A DNA stretch of 64,000 bases from Cymbomonas tetramitiformis. Its lineage: Eukaryota > Chlorophyta > Pyramimonadophyceae > Pyramimonadales > Pyramimonadaceae. Of this stretch, positions 61,376-64,000 are shown piece after piece. Location: positions 1 to 64,000 of the forward strand of contig LGRX02028734.1 in assembly GCA_001247695.2 (NCBI GenBank). Direction: 5' to 3'. The notes under the pieces are model-generated. The model saw nothing but the letters and a program-made list of their open reading frames with translations, was not told the origin of the DNA and ran no database searches. The number at the start of each line of letters is the position of its first letter. The stretch's first letter is position 1. The translations under genes were made by a program, and so were the position numbers.

Positions 61376-62087
61376 TCCAGGGTTGACTCACAGGCACTAC
61401 CTGGTATGAAATAGTCCAAAAAGTCTGTAGCAGCCTGCTGTGCTTCAGAACGAACGACAGCCTTATCTGCTAGCAGCTGGTGATACTTGGTGTTGATTAT
61501 GTGAGAACCGTTGCAGCTGGGCGCCAACATACACAAACTTTCCGAAACGTGCACGTCAGCTACCGAGTCACCAGTACCCACCACCAACTTCCACGGTGCC
61601 AGCATAGTTTCCGGAGTTTCAAAAAGCTTGTCTGCATTCCCACAGATGGCTAAAACCCAGCTTTGGGTCGGCGGTCCATAGTCTTGACAGGATGCATATA
61701 TCTGATCCAAGTTGTTCTTCTCATACTCTTCTTGGCTGCCCGTGAGATTCTGCTGAAGGTATGGTAGAGGGGCTTCAAAAGGGAAAGCTCGCTGTGTTGT
61801 TGCATTTCCTTGCTCCGAAGAAAATATATTACAAGGATCTCGCGTTGATTTCAGCGGCAAATATTGATAATTCTGAGAAATCAAAGGGGAGAACAACACA
61901 GCGGCTGTGAGGCGGTCTGAATACAGCTGAAGATATCGGGCAATAATACTTCCTCCTGTGGACTGCCCAGCAGCGAATAGAGGTAAACCTTTCCAGGGCT
62001 CTTGAATCTGCGACTGCAGAACCTTGTCCAGATCACACGCACCATCGTCGAGATTGTCGTAGTGATGTTTCACACCGCTAGCCTGCC
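61376..62087 (-). CDS. Alpha/beta hydrolase, catalytic exon
   Basis: Begins at acceptor ACTCAG in phase 1. Holds the nucleophile elbow GQSTGGS (Ser near 61960), LVVGTGDSVADV with the acid residue, and TKYHQLLAD with the catalytic His near 61487. These match serine hydrolases of the monoglyceride-lipase/lysophospholipase type. The end is ambiguous: either GAG-TGA (stop at 61372-61374) or a splice at GA/GTGAGTAAC into the 61059-61240 exon, for which the phase fits. Substrate unknown; acyl-ester hydrolysis is the family role. Confidence 0.85.
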
Positions 62088-62333
62088 CTGAGTTATGGCA
62101 ACAAATGATATTTTTTCAGCAAGAAAGTGCCCAAGGGTAATCGCACCAGTGTCCGACCTTGACAACTCGGACTTCAGGCTTCGAAAATGACAGGATATTC
62201 CACATCGATAAGCTAGCAGTCTCTAAGATTACAGTGAGTCTGCAAGTGCCCTCTTGTAAAAGTAATATATCAATACAACTTCGAGGTGCATGCGGCCTAA
62301 AGTTGTTTTTCGCAATGTTTTCGAGGGTGGTAC

Positions 62334-62616
62334 CTTGTCCACGTTGGTCATACAGAATCGCTATCCATGGTCGTTCCGAAATCATATCTATAACTGTGTT
62401 GCGATATTTCTCCTTCCATTCGTTATCGCCGTGAACAAAAACCAGGATGGCTTGCGCGGTTGATGTCTTGGGTTCAAAAACTTCCGCCTGAGTTTTCAGG
62501 TCGTCACAAATGCTCACCTCTTTTTCACTGCTTGTGAAGGGCTCAAAGGGGGACTTGGCAAAGGCTTCGGAGGGACATGCGCTTTGCTCTGTCGATAGTA
62601 AACGAATTTCAGGCAA
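62334..62616 (-). CDS. Alpha/beta hydrolase, N-terminal exon
   Basis: Ends CAA-G/GTACC in phase 1. Joined to the next exon it gives ILYDQRGQGQASGVKHHYDN, the typical D-x-RG-x-G-x-S-x-G stretch. VFVHGDNEW is the oxyanion HG motif. The start is either after CTTTTTCAG (62616, phase 0) or after ATCGACAG (62588, phase 1). The second fits the signal-peptide exon upstream. Confidence 0.8.
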
Positions 62617-62941
62617 CTGAAAAAGCACGTATTTAGCTTAGCAAGGAGGCTGCACTCAACTGTCAAAAAAGTGAAACTTCCTTTAAGCAGTGAGTTACAT
62701 TCTCTCGTGTTTTCACTTTATTCTATATTCTGTGAATGAAGTGGGAAACGGATCTAGAGAGCAAAAGGAGTTGCGACAATTTGAGATACAGTAAAAAGGG
62801 TCGTTGATGATTACGTGAACATAAAAAGGGTTTGAGGTCAATACAGCAATCAGCCGTATTTAAGTGAGAAGACATAAGAAACAAATAAATAAGACGGAGC
62901 CTAGCCCTGTGAGAAGACATGTTAGTGAAAGGAAGTCTGAC

Positions 62942-63062
62942 CTAAAGCGTTATACCACGCCTCTGCTTCCAAGCTTCCGAAAAGCTTTCCATCGCCGGGC
63001 TCAGAAGCAGCAAAGGAAAAGACAAGCCAGCTTGCACCGAGCAGGAAAGTTGGAGCAACCAT
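62942..63062 (-). CDS. Candidate first exon with signal peptide
   Basis: ATG at 63060-63062, then MVAPTFLLGASWLVFSFAA, a good secretion signal, then SEPGDGKLFGSLEAEAWYNA. Donor CTTTAG/GTCAGA leaves phase 1, compatible with the hydrolase acceptor at 62588. A secreted or vesicular hydrolase would follow. Assignment is by position and signal only. Confidence 0.4.
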
Positions 63063-64000
63063 CCTCGAGCCAGAATGGTGGGATGTTCTACATCCCACCA
63101 TCATCACGTTGAGAGCAAGAAATGGCTGCGAGTAGAAAAGGCCCTGCAAAGTTCAAGGATGTACGACTGGTCGTTGTCGTGAATTCAGTCAGTCTGGGAG
63201 GGCACGAGATGGTGCACCCATGTTTGTGCCAGGTCTGGCCACATGCCTCACTTTGTATCTATACAAACCCGAATTTCAACCAATATAGCTTGTAGGGAAA
63301 AGGTTGTAGTTGGAAGAGTTTTACAGATAATCAAGTTCTGTAAAGCCAAGGATTTAAAAATCTGTCAGTAGGAACTACCCTAGAGCTCTAACCCTAAACT
63401 GGACAAACATTATGTGCCCGCGTTCTGAGTCAATCTGCCTCGATGAAATTAAATATGGGGACGAATCCGTACTCGTGAAGGTCTCGACCAGTTCTCTCAA
63501 CCGGTTCCTTAAACTCGTGACACGCCTCTGTCGAGCTCGTGTCGTCGACCAGTTTTCTAATCAGCTGCGGCTACATAGCCCAGCTACACCTCCGCAATAC
63601 CGGGGGTCTTTTCCGGGGGGGGGCCCCGATTTGTAAAATGATGTAACATATGCGATACATGGGTGTATAATTTTTTGGAGGGTTGGGGTCGTCCAGCGAA
63701 ACCCATAACATACGACCCCCCCTGGGTCGGTTGAGCTGCGAGCGTATGCGATAACATATGCGAGTACGGGGGGGGGCGGGGAGCGCGGTACAACGGTCCT
63801 TGCGAGGGTCGTTGAAGGGCCCAAATGGGCCAACCTTGGAGGGTCCTTGGGGAAGGATCCTTGGAGGACTTGGAGGGTCGCGCATGAAGGGCAGTCCTTG
63901 GAGGGTACCACTTGCGGGACTCTTGCAGGGTCCCCTTGGAGCACCGGGCAAAACTGAAACAAAACATTTAAGGTAATCGAGCATTAAACCGCCGCATAAC
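63063..64000. other. Intergenic region ending in G-rich repetitive DNA
   Basis: 63.1-63.4 kb would contain the promoter of the hydrolase gene, but no TATA or other specific element stands out. From 63.60 kb there are poly-G runs, ATAACATATGCGA-type repeats (63.64-63.76 kb) and GGTCCTTGGAGGGTC-like repeats (63.79-63.94 kb). The open frames in this part are explained by the repeats. Confidence 0.5.

Noticed and set aside
63561..63984. Overlapping open frames at the right end on both strands
   Set aside because: Caused by poly-G runs and short G-rich repeats; several frames are open at once and none has protein-like composition.

Overview
The window is eukaryotic nuclear DNA: spliced genes with GT-AG introns, many introns over 1 kb, dense minisatellites and nested retroelements. 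Two retroelement types (a dual-endonuclease non-LTR element of the Dualen/RandI kind first described from Chlamydomonas, and a Ty3/gypsy element with a chromodomain and methyltransferase-like modules), together with a host gene combining chlamydial-Pmp-like beta-helix repeats, GCC2/GCC3-like cysteine repeats and many membrane spans, suggest a green-lineage alga, possibly a prasinophyte. The species is an inference; no rRNA or organelle gene is present to confirm it.

Layout. (1) 1-3348: the 3' part of a Ty3/gypsy-type polyprotein, open at the left edge, with a Dam-like NPPF domain, an integrase (DD35E), a chromodomain and a C5-methyltransferase-like domain, then a polypurine tract and a probable LTR start. 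(2) 4.0-5.2 kb: three hairpin units each ending in a tRNA T-arm-like stem-loop, and two clusters of perfect palindromes. (3) 5.2-20.78 kb, plus strand: a broken 5' fragment (unit A) followed by a long but defective Dualen-like LINE (copy 1). Order: ORF1-like basic protein, Ulp1/C48-type cysteine protease, APE endonuclease, RT (catalytic core deleted), chromodomain-like module, [1.7-kb DNA transposon insertion], PCIF1-like methyltransferase-like module, RNase H, CCHC plus restriction-like endonuclease, and a short 3' UTR with two hairpins. (4) 20.79-61.2 kb, minus strand: one very large host gene reconstructed from about 28 exons whose splice phases agree at most junctions. From N to C terminus the product has a Cys-rich segment, five tandem-duplicated six-cysteine (ShK-like) exons, an EGF-like exon, a Pmp-type right-handed beta-helix, Cys-rich GCC2/GCC3-like repeats, about eight membrane spans, an EF-hand and a C-terminal tail. 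It looks like a large cell-surface receptor or adhesin-like membrane protein. Its introns carry most of the repeats. (5) 31.56-42.64 kb: a single 11-kb intron of that gene holding a 29-30-bp minisatellite, into which a 5'-truncated second Dualen-like LINE (copy 2, 31.9-41.6 kb, opposite strand to the gene) has inserted; copy 2 is itself split by a 2.37-kb Mutator-like DNA transposon with a 9-bp target duplication. (6) 61.4-63.1 kb, minus strand: an alpha/beta hydrolase (monoglyceride-lipase-like), either a separate gene ending at a TGA or the N-terminal domain of the giant gene. (7) 63.1-64.0 kb: intergenic, ending in G-rich repetitive DNA.

The two LINE copies validate each other: modules broken by stops, frameshifts or deletions in one copy are aligned from the other. 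The main novelty is that the LINE carries chromatin- and nucleic-acid-modification modules (chromodomain-like, PCIF1-like) not in the published Dualen domain list that I recall (RLE, APE, RT, RNase H, cysteine protease), while the neighbouring LTR element also carries two methyltransferase-like modules. All family assignments are by motif reading; no database search was run.
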